Assembly: GCF_002878395.1 (NCBI RefSeq)
Contig: NC_061121.1
Coordinates: 136,646,787-136,710,786 of the forward strand
DNA length: 64,000 nt
Direction: 5' to 3'
Source: Capsicum annuum
Taxonomy: Eukaryota > Streptophyta > Magnoliopsida > Solanales > Solanaceae
The position numbers were made by a program, and so were the translations under genes. Below, one piece after another: positions 11,286 through 23,196 of this stretch (position 1 is its first letter; each line of letters opens with the position of its first letter). The notes beneath the pieces are model-generated. The model searched no databases, was not told the DNA's origin, and worked only from the letters and a program-made list of their open reading frames with translations.

Positions 11286-12524
11286 TAGGTTTGATTTTAT
11301 TCCAATGAAATCAATCTTTGGATTGTTATCTAGAAAATCACCAAAAATGAGTGTCAAAAATCTGAAAACTACAAAAAAATAATTGTTCCCATTTTTGCAC
11401 TTTGGCCAAAACTTTGAGCTTAGATCTAGGAGATTTTTGTGTATTTTTTTAGTTTCTAGTGTTAGATCCTGGTTCCCAAACACTAAGAGAGTCTACATCT
11501 TGAATTTGAGCTAAATCCAGGTTGATTTGAGACATCCTCCATTGTTAAGCTTGAGCTTAAAGAAATTTGAAGGTGGGATCTCAAACTTGAAAGGTGATTG
11601 TTGATGTTTTGGAGTTGAAAATATTATAATTTGGCTTGGATTGTCAACGTGATCTTGGAATTGCAAGAAAAATCAAATAACAAGTTCATTTGCATTAGGG
11701 TCAACTTGGGTCAAACTTTGAATGTTCTTACTGTTCTTCATGTTCTTCATATATTGTTGAAGAAGAACATTCAAAAAGTGTTACTAGATCCAAAAATAAG
11801 GAGAAAAAGAGTGTGGTCCTTGTTTGTAAAAAAAATATTCCAAGTTTTCCAAAGGAATAAAGAGTCTAAAGGCATCTAAAAGGGAATATTATCAAAGAAG
11901 AGGACCTGGGCAAATACAAGGGAAAGTACAAGGAGAGGACCACAACAAAATTCATAATTAAAGGGTTCATTCATTGTATTCTCTTCATACAAAAACCGAA
12001 ACTACTCCTCCTTGTTGAAGATTGATCAAATACAGATTGGAGACAAGAAAATTTTTCTAAGCACCAACATCCAATTCAAGGCTGCCACATCGTCAATTCG
12101 TACAAATCAACCTAAGCTCAAGTTTTAGATTATACATTTATTTTATTTGATTCTTTGGTTTCATTTCTTGATTCTAGTACTAATTAGAAACTAGTAATGA
12201 CCTGCTAGGTTGTGAATTAGTTTAGAATTCTTTTTCTTTTATGTCTTCATAATTTGTGTGCTTTTTTCATTTTTCATTCGTTGTAGATTCTTCGTTCACG
12301 TCCTTACATAATTTTGTTTATTTGAGTATTTCAAACAAGAATCTACTTTGACCTCAAGCGACAATTGGTTCCAATTAATCTCATTGGAGTACAAATGAGA
12401 TACCAACTCTTGTGACACCAATTGAGTAACATTCAAAGGTTTGAGCTTGTGAGGTTATTTCATTTTCTAACCTTAAAATCTTTGTTGTTTTTTGTTTTAG
12501 TTAGTGTTTATTTTTATAGGTACA
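11286..12524 (+). other. Long non-coding leader of L
   Basis: About 1.2 kb separate the primer site from the first plausible start codon. I see no conserved domain. An ORF at 11631-11879 is low-complexity Lys/Val/Leu text without recognisable similarity, and the minus ORF at 11268-11483 overlaps the primer site, so both are treated as chance. The stretch before 12525 is T-rich and ends in AG, like a 3' splice site; this is only a resemblance. Confidence 0.45.
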
Positions 12525-13033
12525 ATGGTGAATGAAGGTGTAATGTATAATTGTGTTAAATCAATCATGAAATGGTTTGATGCCATAGATAGCCGATATG
12601 AATCTCATGAAAGTACAATGGGAAGATGGGAAAAATGGAAGGGATGAAAGTGTTTAATTAAAAGAAGTTGGAAAACTTGATAGAGAATCAAAGCATTTCT
12701 AAATCCGCCCTTCCCAATCCACCAAATTTTCAAGATCGCTTTAGTGGACATTCACTAAATGAACTTCAAGGTAACATAGCTAACTCTTGCACTATAGTGA
12801 GCGAGGCTAGTAGCCAACTAATTGTGAATAATAACTTATCTTTAGGTGAGCCAAATATCTCTTTAATTCATAATGATAATGTACAACATGAGAGTGTGGA
12901 TAAACTAGTTGATCCTAATTATGACAAAATTGACTATTCTTGTAAGATAAATTTGTGTCTACCTAGTATTGAAGCCAATGAGACAAGTGATAGTACAATG
13001 TCTTGTGGAAGTCATGAGGACTATCATTGGTGA
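12525..13033 (+). pseudogene. L ORF1, unknown protein, broken
   Basis: An ATG at 12525 opens MVNEGVMYNCVKSIMKWFDA, about 40 codons ending at a stop near 12645. A second frame continues at 12668-13033 with a hydrophilic, Asn/Ser-rich sequence (MENLIENQSIS start). The position right after the leader suggests a gag-like role. I cannot match a gag core or zinc knuckle, so this is an element-specific ORF of unknown function. The break between frames near 12650 could be a frameshift or two separate ORFs. Confidence 0.5.
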
Positions 13034-13392
13034 ATCATTTTTGAGAACCCTAGAGAACATAAGTCATTGTCTCCTTTGGGTATTGCTTATACATGTGTAT
13101 CCTTGTTCGACACACTTGTGCTTAAGTTGCATGAATCCCAACTTATGGATGCCAAGTTGATGATTTACTTGAAAGGAAAAAGTCATAGTGTTTAACTCTC
13201 TTGATTCCATCCTTGTGTGCTTTATGTGCTATATAATTTGAGCCAATAGGCATCCCAATAGATGATGTCACATTGGATAATGCCTTTACACTCTATTCCT
13301 TCTTATACTACCTTTTTGCTTATGATGATGACCATGTTCAGGTTCAAAATGTATTTTTTATGAACATGGGTTGTATTTGAAGGAAGAGTGCC

Positions 13393-13785
13393 GTGCATCA
13401 TAATGAATTAACTTATTCCTTGGTTATTCCAACTTCTAATGACTTGGTTACTAAATTTCATGAATACGTTGCTACTCTTAAGTATGGAAACATCTTGGAT
13501 GGGACTCATCTTCTTCATACCTTTCTTTACCACCTCATTGCATTTGATGACATCCATGTTAATGTTGGATTTATTGTAGATAGAGGTAGTAGTTCTTGGA
13601 TTTGGTCTTATGGTGAAATAATGAAACACTTGTGTCTTATGACCTTGGTAGTTTCCTTGTTTCATAAGGCTCCTTATAGCCAAAACCTATGTGTAGTGTA
13701 TGATGAATTCATTTTATTGATAACAAAGCATCGTTGGTTATATGTCAAGTGTGTGCAAACTTGGCATGATGTTATGATTGATTGA
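13393..13785 (+). pseudogene. L ORF2, conserved-looking unknown ORF
   Basis: This is the longest open frame of L (130 codons). It contains FIVDRGSSSWIWSYGEIMKH and a C-terminal WHDVMID, then a stop and further readable sequence (SVCSFVFPMVLQGFDSW) running toward the polypurine tract and into the LTR. Upstream, 13040-13390 shows more fragments in other frames. I know this type of sequence only as a recurring ORF of plant LTR elements; no enzymatic motif is visible. The opposite-strand ORF at 13408-13683 is its shadow. Confidence 0.5.
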
Positions 13786-13876
13786 ACTAACTTTAACCCT
13801 TATGCCATGAGAAGTGTGTGTTCATTTGTCTTTCCTATGGTTTTGCAAGGTTTGGATTCTTGGATGAATTTTTTTT

Positions 13877-13889
13877 AAGAAGGGGAGGA
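13877..13889 (+). other. Polypurine tract of L
   Basis: AAGAAGGGGAGGA is a perfect purine run that ends directly at the LTR start TGATACGATC. It fixes both the orientation of L and the first base of the 3' LTR. Confidence 0.75.
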
Positions 13890-14425
13890 TGATACGATCA
13901 AAGATGACCTTAAAGCTTTAGAGTACCGCTTTCGAGGTCAATCCAAAGAGGTCCAATCCACAAACAAGTCAAGAGCTCAAGAGGTCATTCAGTGGACCCT
14001 TTTTTTAGTATCCTAAGCCTAGAAGGCCATGTCGAGCATGCTTGAAGAGCAGATGTTGATTATTTTGGAAATAGCCACTTTTATGCTATTTTTTGTAATA
14101 GGCTATCTTTGTTAAAATCAAAACTATAAATACATCCCTTAGTCATTTCATTTCATAACTTTGATGATATTTTAAGAGAATAAACTTTTAAGAGTGAATT
14201 GCAAGTGTGGAATTGTTTGTGTTGGTTACTTGTTTAGAAATGTGGGTTGATTGGGGATTCCAATTCCCTTGAGGTTCACATAAGAAGATAATGTTTACTT
14301 ATACGAGTCTTAGGGGTTTTAGCATTTGATAAATGTTTTAGTTCTTATTTCTTGTATTATCTTATGTCAACTTATCTATTTTTACCTTCTTGCTTTTTTG
14401 TGTTTAGTTTCATTAGTTTTCATCA
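13890..14425 (+). repeat. 3' LTR of L
   Basis: It starts TGATACGATC after the polypurine tract and ends near TTTTCATCA. It repeats 10689-11249, with the TATA box at 14124-14132. The exact right end is uncertain by a few bases because the two LTR ends differ there. Confidence 0.78.
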
Positions 14426-15477
14426 GCTAAGCAGCAATAGGTGAGAAACTCTCCCAAAATCTACTATAATACCAAGCCAATCCCAAGAAGCTCCTAATGT
14501 CGGTAGGAGCCGTAGGTCTAGGAAACCTCTTAACCGCCTCAAATTTTTGTGGATCAACGTTGATCCACTTACCAGAAACAACATGCCCAAGAAATGTAAC
14601 AACATCCAGCCAAAACTCACACTTAGAAAATTTAGCATACAACTTTTGATCCTTAAGAGTCTCAAACACAATTCGGATATTATTGACATAATCCTCCTCA
14701 CACTTAGAATACACCAAGATGTCATTAACGAAGACTATCATAAAAAATCCTAAAACTACCTAAAAACCTGATTTATAAAATCCATAAAAGTTGTTGGAGC
14801 ATTATACAACCCAAATGACATAACTAGGAGCTTATGATGGCCGTAACAGGTTTGGAATGAAGTCTTAAGAATATCAGCCTCCCAAATTTTAAACTGATAA
14901 TAACCCAAATGATGATCAATCTTAGAGAAACATCTAAAACCATGGTTGGTCGAAATGATCATCAATACTAAGAAAGGGGTACTTATTCATCCCAGTGATA
15001 TTATTCAGCTGACTATAGTCTACACATATCCGATGGAACCCATCCTTCTTATGAACAAAATGTATAGGAGCACCACATAGGGAAACACTAGGATAAATGA
15101 ATCCCTTATCAAGATCCTTTAGAAGATCAATCTAAAAATCTATTTCCCTATCGGGAGGAATTCCAGTAAGATTATTGAGAAACACTTCAGGAAACTCTCT
15201 AACCAAGGGACATATTTCAAGGAGGAACCCTCAGAATTAGAATCCTTAACCCAAACTAGGTGATATAGTCACCCTTTGTAAATCAACCACTGAGCTCTAA
15301 GATAGGAAATAAACCTCCCTTTGGGAACTAAGGAACTCCATCCCATTCAATATCCGATTCGTTATGGAATTGGAAATAGAAGTTTAGAGTCCTAAAATCT
15401 TGAGATGCATACCATGAATAAAGCCAACCCATTTCCAAGATTAATGATGTCTCCCTAAACTAAACTCCAATAAAGTA
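14426..15477 (-). pseudogene. G1: RT and end of protease (minus strand)
   Basis: On the minus strand, RT reads KIDHHLGYYQFKI, FQTCYGHHKLLVMSFGLYNA and MDFINQVFR (14756-14965), then the active site FVNDILVYS and FLGHVVSG, PRPTAPTDIRSFLGL (14427-14741). The active-site second residue is Asn instead of Asp, so the enzyme would be inactive. Upstream on the minus strand (15000-15350) come the RT N-terminal and linker blocks, and 15350-15477 is the end of protease. The gene is interrupted by E at 15478 and resumes at 22120. Confidence 0.85.
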
Positions 15478-17019
15478 TGTTGCGCCGATGTCAAATAAAG
15501 TAAACCAAACCAGTTTGGGGTCGAATCCAAAGGGATAACATTAAATATTATTTCAAACTTTACAAAATTCACGAGCAATGCCGAAAAATAAATTGGGTGA
15601 GTTTAAAGTCTAAAGTAACAAGTAATAGAACTTGAATTCTTGAGTGTGTATACAATAGAAGATGAACACTAGGACTATATTCCCCCTGGCTTCTCAACTA
15701 TGTAACATTCTTCTACTCAATCCACCTATCCTCCTGCTAAACATATGAAGTTGACAAGTTATGTACTATAAATTGTCTTGTGAATGTATTGATAGATTTT
15801 ACCATTTACCTTGTGAGTCTCAGGGTGTAACCTTGTTGTCCCTTATCTTTAAACTCAGTACAACTCTCACCATTTGAGTCTTGAGTTTATTAGACGAGGG
15901 TTCATATCCTCAAATAACTATTTTATTCTCCTTTTCCCAATCTTGAACTACCATGTGTGGACGTTCTCAAATATAGGCAGTCTCAAAGCATCTGCAGTAA
16001 CTTGGGTTCAATAAGTATGAAAAGATTGCAATACATGGAACATCAGTGGAATAGATAAATCTCCTACTTCCCTTATATAGCTAATCTGCATGGGTTCTTG
16101 AAACCCCAGTCAAGGAAATTATTCGCTTATGTTCATGAAAAAATCCATGAATATCAATAAAGAACAAATATAATTAATTTAACAATAATGAGAGAGAATA
16201 TCCAAAGTATCCAATTGAATAAAAACCCAAAATCTCAAGAACAAAGTCTCAATGTTCAAAGTATGCTAAAAGTATCAAAAGTGATGTAAAAGTGTGTAAC
16301 CTAATAAAGCAATATCCCTAAGGTATTTATAGTATCTCAAATCATTAAAGAAATCCTAATAGAAAAAAATAGGAAAAGTAAATCAACATTCATTACAACT
16401 CGTGAGGTCTACTCATAAGGTCTCCTTATGAGTCGTATGATGCTAATTGTAGGAATTCCAGTGACTGATCTTCTGGGCATCAAGATTCTATAATCCTTAC
16501 AATTCATCATCACGAGTCACAGCTGATCCTAACAACTCGTTGTCTTCACTCGTCATTACTTGAGCCTTGGACTTTTTAGGTTTTGAACACTGGTGTCTTT
16601 TGACTTCTCATTGTGATTCATAAATAGATCTTACTACTACTGGTCATCAATGACTTGATCTCTTAATGTTAGCTTTGGCTTCTACTATCTTTACAACTCC
16701 TCTTCATGACTCGTAGTGACTCCTTACGAGTCGTGATCATTCTTCACTTAGCTTCTTCAACTTGACACTTGCTACTGTTTTGTTCAAGAATAGGGCTATG
16801 ATTCGTATGATGACTTCACGACTTATAGGTAGACTCGTAAGCTGATTAGACGTCAACATATTCTGAGCTATTTCTTTCATTTTTAATTCCAAGCTACCTC
16901 CTTCCTAAATTCCCTGCACTCAAGTAATAAATATATCATATCCTTAAGAATAACCCAAGTCCAAGCATAAATTCTTTGTTTTATGCATCTAATATGTCAT
17001 TTTATCATGTGCATCAACA
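15478..17019 (-). repeat. 3' LTR of E
   Basis: On the plus strand it runs from TGTTGCGCCGATG to GTGCATCAACA. It matches 20583-22119 along its length (CTATATTCCCCCTGGCTTCTCAA, AAATTCCCTGCACTCAAGT and others). Variants of TACGAGTCGT recur between about 16400 and 16860. The reverse-strand TATA box is at 16324-16332. Confidence 0.82.
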
Positions 17020-17816
17020 TCATCTACTTAGAATATTTGCATGTCCTCATAAAAAAAATTAAAGACACAAAATGATTATGCTTAAATGGAAAGATCAATA
17101 GCTACATTTGGCAATAAATTTTAAACTTTTAGTTCACAACCCATTATTTCCCCTCCTATTTTTAACCTTTTCACGAACTCAGTTGTGTATATTGATTTGG
17201 TTTGCTATATGATAGAAAGGAATCCAATGATGGCATTATATTAGCAACAGATAACTGGGCATAAATAGAAATTGCATTAATAAAAAAGTATAGCAGTCTA
17301 ACTAAACAATCTTTGTACACTCACTATTAAAGAGGACCCATTCACTTATATATATCAACAAATTTTTTCATGTATAGTCAAGAGATGCTCTCCCTCATGA
17401 AGATGTTCCGACCAGTGTACACAGAATACCATAGGCTTGCCCATATATTCTTTCTTGAGTTTTTGGACAATTGGGATAGGATCATTATAGGACTTTATTA
17501 ATCTTGTAACATAGGTTTGAGGATGGTGTGGTATTTTTTTAGAATTTTTCAATTACTAAGCCTCCTTGACACTACGATTACTTGGGGTCGACTTATTTTT
17601 TAACTTTTTCCTTCTTCTTTATTTGCCTTTATTTCTCCCCTTTTTTATTTGTTCAGACTAGGTGTAGTTTTTTATTCTTTTTCTTTTGCTCATTTTTCAC
17701 AAATTTCTTTTTCTTATCTTTTACTACTTTTTCTATTTTTCTACCACACGCAACTTCTTTTCTATTCACACTCTATTTTATACTAGCTCTATACTACACA
17801 CCCTTATGATAGCCAC
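17020..17816 (-). other. 3' non-coding part of E with pyrimidine-rich tract
   Basis: No coding domain is visible. From about 17590 to 17770 the plus strand is almost pure T/C, so the E transcript would be A/G-rich there. Plus-strand ORFs at 17582-17898 are translations of this tract and are not genes. B and D carry a similar tract at the matching place. Confidence 0.55.
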
Positions 17817-17847
17817 CCTCAACTTAGGTGATTTACCTAAGTTGAGG
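17817..17847. other. Perfect hairpin in the 3' region of E
   Basis: A 13-bp perfect inverted repeat (17817-17829 with 17835-17847) encloses a 5-base loop GATTT. The arms contain CAACTTAGGT and ACCTAAGTTG. The AAGTT(T)GGGG-type flank recurs with weaker hairpins in B (42868-42880) and D (62078-62096). Confidence 0.75.
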
Positions 17848-18458
17848 TGTAGGGTATCCAAGGAGGACTGGGGCCAAAACAATTTGATAGTAGTTTAAAT
17901 GGGAAGGTGAAATTGATGTAACAAAAAATAGGTCTTATAAGGCTCAAACATTACAATCAAGCGACTTATATGTCATTTGGTTGGAAAATTTATGCTAAAT
18001 CGGAAAAATAAAAAAAATAGCCTATAAACATATCCTAATTGACCACCTTAGACCCTAGGCAAGATCAACGGGGAAAGTTCTGGATTCCATACACACAGGA
18101 AACTATATAATGCCACACATAGTACAAGGTCACATTGCTAGTTACTACTAATTCAGTTATACAATTGTTTGACATAGTATTTCTGTTCCTAATTATAATG
18201 CTATTATTAGGTTTACCATCCCCTATGAATACACATATCACACAATTAGCAAAAATTTAAGAGGGGTACCAATTTTTCAACATAGTTTTCACAATTTCAG
18301 CATATTTATTCAAAATATGTCTACTGCCTTAAGTCCAAATTTTCTTCCTACTTGATCTGCACACAACAAAACATAAAAACAACACAAATATTCAAGACAT
18401 GTTGGTTCACAATTTTCCAGATTGGGGGCAACGGGTTTTGAAAAATGGGAACCATAAC

Positions 18459-18660
18459 CCATGGCAACTGTGGTATATCCTCACCCCCAACTAAAACCTA
18501 TGCACTATTCCTAGTGTACTTAGCAATAAATCACAAGGATCGAGGGCAAACTTGACCATGAACCATGGCAACTGTGGTACACCTCAACTAAAACCTATGC
18601 ACTATCCCTAGTGCATTTAGCAATAAATCACAAGGATCGAGGACATACCTGGGCCCTCTA
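18459..18660. repeat. Two-unit tandem repeat in the 3' region of E
   Basis: CCATGGCAACTG starts at 18459 and again at 18563, and CAAGGATCGAGG starts at 18534 and again at 18631, so the period is 97-104 bp. The units differ by a short indel after TGTGGTA. It lies between the gag end and the hairpin, in the element's 3' non-coding part. The stretch 17848-18458 around it is non-coding with nothing else recognisable. Confidence 0.75.
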
Positions 18661-18699
18661 GGTGCCTTCTAAATTTGGACCATCAAAGAGACCCTTAGA

Positions 18700-20373
18700 T
18701 TGATCCCCACTCTTTTTAATAGTAGTCTCATCAACTATTGAGACTATCTCTGTAGTAGTGGCATCGATTATGGCTGGTCCACTCAATGGTATATTGGGTA
18801 TTCAGAATTTGTCACTGCACCTCTTAATATTCGTATTCAGTGTCAAACTATTGGTACCGGTAGCTATCTCTTTGACCCTCACTTCACAGTTCTTCTCACT
18901 CTATACACTTGTTTTTCTTTTTTACACATTTTGTTCTTCAATGCTTTGGCTTTTTCTTTTCTTATTCTTCTTCTTTCTCTTTCTGCCTTCTTTTCCAACT
19001 AAAATACTCCAAATGTTTTTAATGTCTACCTTGGTTTTGACCTCAATTATAACAAGTGTTAGGACAACTGTCCTTTCATATAATTCATCAACCAAGTTCC
19101 ATATCTCAGTTACCTTAACTTTTGCCTCTGCAATGTCAGAGTTTTGGCCACTTCCCAACTGATGTGTGACTCTCTACTAGAAACCATCAAGGGTTCTTCT
19201 CATTTACAATCCAAATACATTTCTTCCTCATCTGTATCAAACTCATACATTCTAGAAGTAGATCTTTGTGCTCCTACTATGTTCACCTTCTCAGTTATCA
19301 TTGTTTCAAATTTCCTTAAAAGTATCCTAATATCAATACTGAGCTGTGCAACTTCTTATGCTACCACATCATTAATATCTCTGTAGTCACTTATATCCCC
19401 AATAGCATATATACGAGCCCATATATCAATCTCTCGAGTATGCTAACCTCGTTTAGTGATAGAAATCTCATCTAACATCTCTTGGGCCATCTCCCAACAT
19501 AGATGCATAAGTGTACCTTCAAATAACATGAATGTCATTTTCCTAGAGCTAACATTCAAGGATCTGTAAAATATCTCAAACAAATTTGATCCTAAAATTC
19601 TATGATGAGGTACCATGCTTAAATTCCACTTGAATAAACCATGCTTCATACATAGACTTTGTAGGTATATGCCAAAAATTTTAGATCTCATATTTCAACT
19701 GCAGCATCCTGGTAGGAGGGAAAATCAGTTGAAAAACTATCTTCACAGCACATACTAAGTCATGATTGCGACTCTAGGAAGTTCTCCCAACCATAATGAT
19801 ACTTCAATAGAAAAATAATAATCTCAACTCTACTTGATCTACCCATGGAATGGTATATAAAGTACATATCCCGGTGAAATTTGTTAAGTTCATGTTTGAA
19901 TCATCTGTTGCTACCCCTGAAAAGACACCCTTAAGAATTAAAATATAAATCATTGCACTAGTAATATCGAAGTTCATGTTTGGGGGTAGCTTTGGTGGAA
20001 AAAACACTTCAGTCTTAGCAGGCTCCACATAGCCCATGCCTGTATTCTCATCATACGATGATAGTTATTGATATGTAGGTATAACTCTAGCTCTACCACC
20101 CCTAGATCTCTCCTAACCGACATTAATGGCTACACGTGGGTCAACTATTGGTCTTGGAATGGTTAGCTGTGCTTAATAATATAGCCTAGCATCCTCAGCC
20201 ATTCTTCTCTCTTCAGCTATCTCTGCTAAAAATCTCTCTATATGTCTATCTATAACACTTTTTGGATCAATAGGTGGGGAAGGAGGTACAATTTGAGGAT
20301 CTTGAACCCCAGTAGGAACACTATCACAATATTTCTCTACCATCCTTCGTGGTGCCGATCTGCCATCCTTCAT
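18700..20373 (-). pseudogene. gag: gag of E (broken)
   Basis: On the minus strand the N-terminal part (20173-20373) carries PPSPPIDPKSVIDRHIERFL. The capsid part (19804-20037) has FFPPKLPPNMNFDITSAMI, LKGVFSGVATDDSN and NFTGICTLYT, close in style to Tat/Athila gag; 19443-19691 continues with a MYEAWFI-like helix, LEGTLMH and ISITKRG. Near 19200-19300 an acidic stretch (RMYEFDTDEEEMYLDCK) follows. Several stops break it. No zinc knuckle or protease is visible after it, so gag seems to be the only protein. Plus-strand ORFs 18758-19386 and 20242-20661 are shadows. Confidence 0.72.
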
Positions 20374-20555
20374 GGTGTTTGTAGAATTCTTTCGGGCTCT
20401 GCATATAATAGGAGGAAAAGATGGTCTCTACTCGTAGTGTTTGGAATACTCTGGCGTATACCATATCAAGAACAAAAAATAAAATCTGTGAACTTCACTA
20501 ACTTCAATAAACAATTCACATCGTCTTCCATGACAACAACACTAAAAATTGATAT

Positions 20556-20567
20556 TGCCCAATACCA
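20556..20567 (-). other. Candidate primer site of E
   Basis: Reading the minus strand after the 5' LTR gives TGGTATTGGGCA about 16 bases from the LTR end. Its first half equals the initiator tRNA-Met site TGGTATCAGAGC, but the second half does not. This is a candidate only. Confidence 0.3.
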
Positions 20568-20582
20568 ACCTTCAAAGAAGCA

Positions 20583-22119
20583 TGTTGTAGTCCATTTCAA
20601 ATATAGTAACCCAAACAATATTAGGGTCAATCCCATAGGGAAAACATTGAACAGTATCTGAAACTTGACAAAATTCATGAGCATGTAGAAAAGTAAATGG
20701 GGGAATTGGAAGTCTAAAGTAACAAGTAACCAAACTTGATCCTTGAGTGTGTAAGCAATAAAAGACGAATAATAGGACTGTATTCCCCTGGCTTCTCAAT
20801 TACTTGAGATTCTCGTACTAAATCCACCTATCCTCCTACTCTACATGCAAAGTTGTCAAGTTATATACTATCGATCATTTTATTAATGTATTGATTGATT
20901 TCACCCTTTACGTTGTGAGTCTCAGGGAGTCTCCTTATTGTCCCTTGTATTTAACCTCAGTACAACTCTTACCTTTTGAGTCTTGAGTTGATTAGACAAG
21001 GGTTGGTAGCTTTGAATCACTATTATAATCATCTATTCCCAATGTTGAATGCCTTTTGTTAGGACTTTCTCAAATATAGGCAGTCCTCGAGCCTCTACAG
21101 AAAATTGGGTTTAATTAGTACGAAGTAGATTGCAATACATGCAATGTCAATTGGATAGATGAATTCTCCTATTTCCCTTATGTAGCTAATTCACCAGGGT
21201 TCCCACCACTCTAGTAAAGGAAATTAGTTGCTCATGTTCATTCAACAATCCATGATAATAAAAAGATATCACATCTAATTAATTGCACAATTATGAGAGA
21301 GAAAATATAATGTATCCAATTAAAGAAAAACCCAAAATCTCAAGAACAAAGTGTCAATGATAAAAGTGTCAAAGTTGATGTTAAAGTGTGGAACCTAATA
21401 AATAAATAACCCTAACATATTTATAGTATCTCAAAAAAAATAAAGAAATCCTAATAGAAACAAAATAGGAAAAGTATGTTGGCTCTTAGTACAACTCCTA
21501 GACACTCATAAGGTCTCCTTACAAGTTGTATGATACTAATCGTAAGCATTCCAGTGAATGATCTTCAGGTTTTCAAGAATCTATTATCCAAACGATTCGT
21601 CATCACAAGTTATAGTCGATCCTTACAACTCGTAGTCTTCACTCTTCTTCACTTAAGCCTTAGACTTTCAAGGTTTTGAACACTGGTCTCTTTACGACTT
21701 CTCATTATGAGTCATAATCAGATCTTATGACTCGTGGTCTTCTATAACTTCACCTATGAATGTTAGCTTTGGCTTCTACACTCATTACGACTAATCATCA
21801 TGACTCATAGTGACTCCTTACGAGTCATGATCATTCTTTACTTAGCTTCTTTAGCTTGACTTTTGCTACTATTTTGTTCACGAGTAGGGCTACGAGTCAT
21901 ATGATGACTTTAAGACTTTTAGGAAAACTCTCAAGATGATTAGACTTCAACATATTAAGAGATTTTTTTCTTTCTATGTTCATTCCATACAACTTCTTCC
22001 TAAATTCCCTGCACTCAAGTGAAAAAAAAACTCATATCGCTCAGAATAACCCATGTCCAAGCATAAATTCTTTATTTTAAGAATTTAATGTGATGTGTTT
22101 CCATGGTGCATCAATAACA
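20583..22119 (-). repeat. 5' LTR of E
   Basis: It runs from TGTTGTAGTCC to GCATCAATAACA on the plus strand and repeats 15478-17019. Short TACGAGTCAT-like words occur between about 21480 and 21910, within 220-640 bp of the LTR start on the minus strand. Confidence 0.82.
21418..21426 (-). promoter_or_regulatory. TATA box of the E LTR
   Basis: TATTTATAG on the plus strand reads CTATAAATA on the minus strand. The 3' LTR keeps the same box at 16324-16332. It is the probable core promoter of E. Confidence 0.55.
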
Positions 22120-22520
22120 TCGTAATTCGATATTTCAAACTCAATGAAATCCACCAATGTCTCCGTATGGAAGATAGATACCACATAACCCTTATAGATT
22201 TTTCAAGAAACTAAAAAATCACCCAATGGAGAAGACAAAGAGAAAGGGTCGAAAATATTTTCAAGACCAAAACCAAAATGTGCAGCCACATAAGGGGTCA
22301 TATAAGAAAGGTAGAACCCAAATCAAGAAAACAATAAACATTACAAGAAAAGAGTTACAACATACTAGTAACCACATCTAGAGATACCTCAAATTCTTGA
22401 CGGGTAAGAAGTGCATAGAGATGAATTTAGCCAGTGTCAGTACCTGAAGTAGCTCCTTTTAGCATATGAGCTAAAGATGTATCGTCAAAAGAATTATTAA
22501 CCCCTATGTCAACCATGGAT
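22120..22520 (-). pseudogene. G1: protease, N-terminal part
   Basis: This continues the gene cut by E at 15478. The plus-strand text AATCCACCAATGTCTCC near 22150 equals the protease part of G2 (45550) and G3 (55558). The minus-strand reading goes back through the protease entry toward the gag end. Stops are frequent and the active-site loop is not clearly readable. Confidence 0.7.
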
Positions 22521-23196
22521 GAAAGAAAATATCCCTATATGTGACCTAACTGCCCATAATTTTAACACCGATTTCCCCCTCCATTACAATATCTTTGGTG
22601 AAGTTACCCACAAAAGTAAGAAGGAGGATATGATGGGGCTGAATTAGCTCCACTATCCTAAGACTTGGCACCATGTGCATTAGGACCACTACTAAATTGA
22701 AAGTGATGATCGTCCAAAAGATTAGGATAGGGAAAACTATCAGACGAATAAGAATTTCCCTAGTTCTTTTTCGTGGTCCACTATCTACCATCTTTCCCAC
22801 TACTCTGCTGACCCTACCCTTTCTCTGAACATCTAAACTTCTTATTCTTCCTCTCTACCATCTTTGTATATCTCAGTATTTAATCCTCAACCAGTTGTAT
22901 ATAAACCATAGGACTTGAGATATCGATGTCATTGTTTAATATTGCAGCCTTACATTATTATACCAAGTCGCGAGACAACCCAGAAGAAAACTTCCCCACT
23001 TTAGATCTCTGGCTAGACACCAACTATGGAGCATAACAAGACAACTTCTGAAATTTCAAGAAATACTCTTTCACACTCATTTTACCCTGTAAAAAATTCA
23101 CAAACTGCTTCTCTTTAGCTTTTCTTGGCTGATGACGAAAGAAATGATCAAGAAAGGCATCCGAAAACTTATGCCATAACTCAGCATCAACATATT
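22521..23196 (-). pseudogene. gag: G1: gag C-terminal half with zinc-knuckle remnant
   Basis: On the minus strand the capsid core reads ELWHKFSDAFLDHFFRH, KEKQFVNFLQGKMSVKEYF and KFQKLSCYAP (23024-23190). Nearer the protease, around 22545-22575, a knuckle remnant reads C, stop, NYGQLGHI, so the second Cys of CCHC is Tyr and a stop interrupts. Solo LTR S splits the core at 23196; the N-terminal half is at 24680-25400. Confidence 0.8.

Larger units (their letters stand above)
10689..14425 (+). mobile_element. L: non-autonomous LTR retrotransposon without pol
   Basis: Direct repeats 10689-11249 and 13890-14425 flank about 2.6 kb. A primer-site remnant follows the first LTR and a clean polypurine tract precedes the second, so the element is in plus orientation. 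The inside holds two ORF remnants without RT, integrase or protease similarity. This is the layout of a LARD-like non-autonomous element. It sits in minus-strand gypsy pol, but its two flanks come from overlapping stretches of RT. The intact TG start is only seen in the 3' LTR; the 5' LTR starts TT. Confidence 0.75.
15478..22119 (-). mobile_element. E: gag-only non-autonomous LTR retrotransposon
   Basis: Direct repeats of nearly equal length (15478-17019 and 20583-22119) flank 3.56 kb. Gag reads on the minus strand next to the right LTR, so the right LTR is the 5' one. There is no RT or integrase in the internal region. It sits in the G1 protease gene; the flanks continue that gene on both sides. 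The 5-bp flanks AAGTA (left) and TCGTA (right) match at three positions, a weak trace of a target duplication. Gag style suggests the Tat/Athila side of Ty3/gypsy. Confidence 0.78.

Noticed and set aside
17817..17847. Hairpin as a microRNA precursor
   Set aside because: The stem is 13 bp with a 5-base loop, too short for a plant precursor, and it recurs in related elements at a fixed 3' position.
17582..17898. Two hydrophobic ORFs that look like signal or membrane peptides
   Set aside because: They translate the T/C-rich tract in the E 3' region; the same artefact appears in D at 61801-62013.
18758..19162. 134-codon plus-strand ORF rich in Phe/Leu, like a membrane protein
   Set aside because: It is the complement of the Lys/Glu-rich end of E gag; hydrophobic content is the mirror of the acidic and basic codons.
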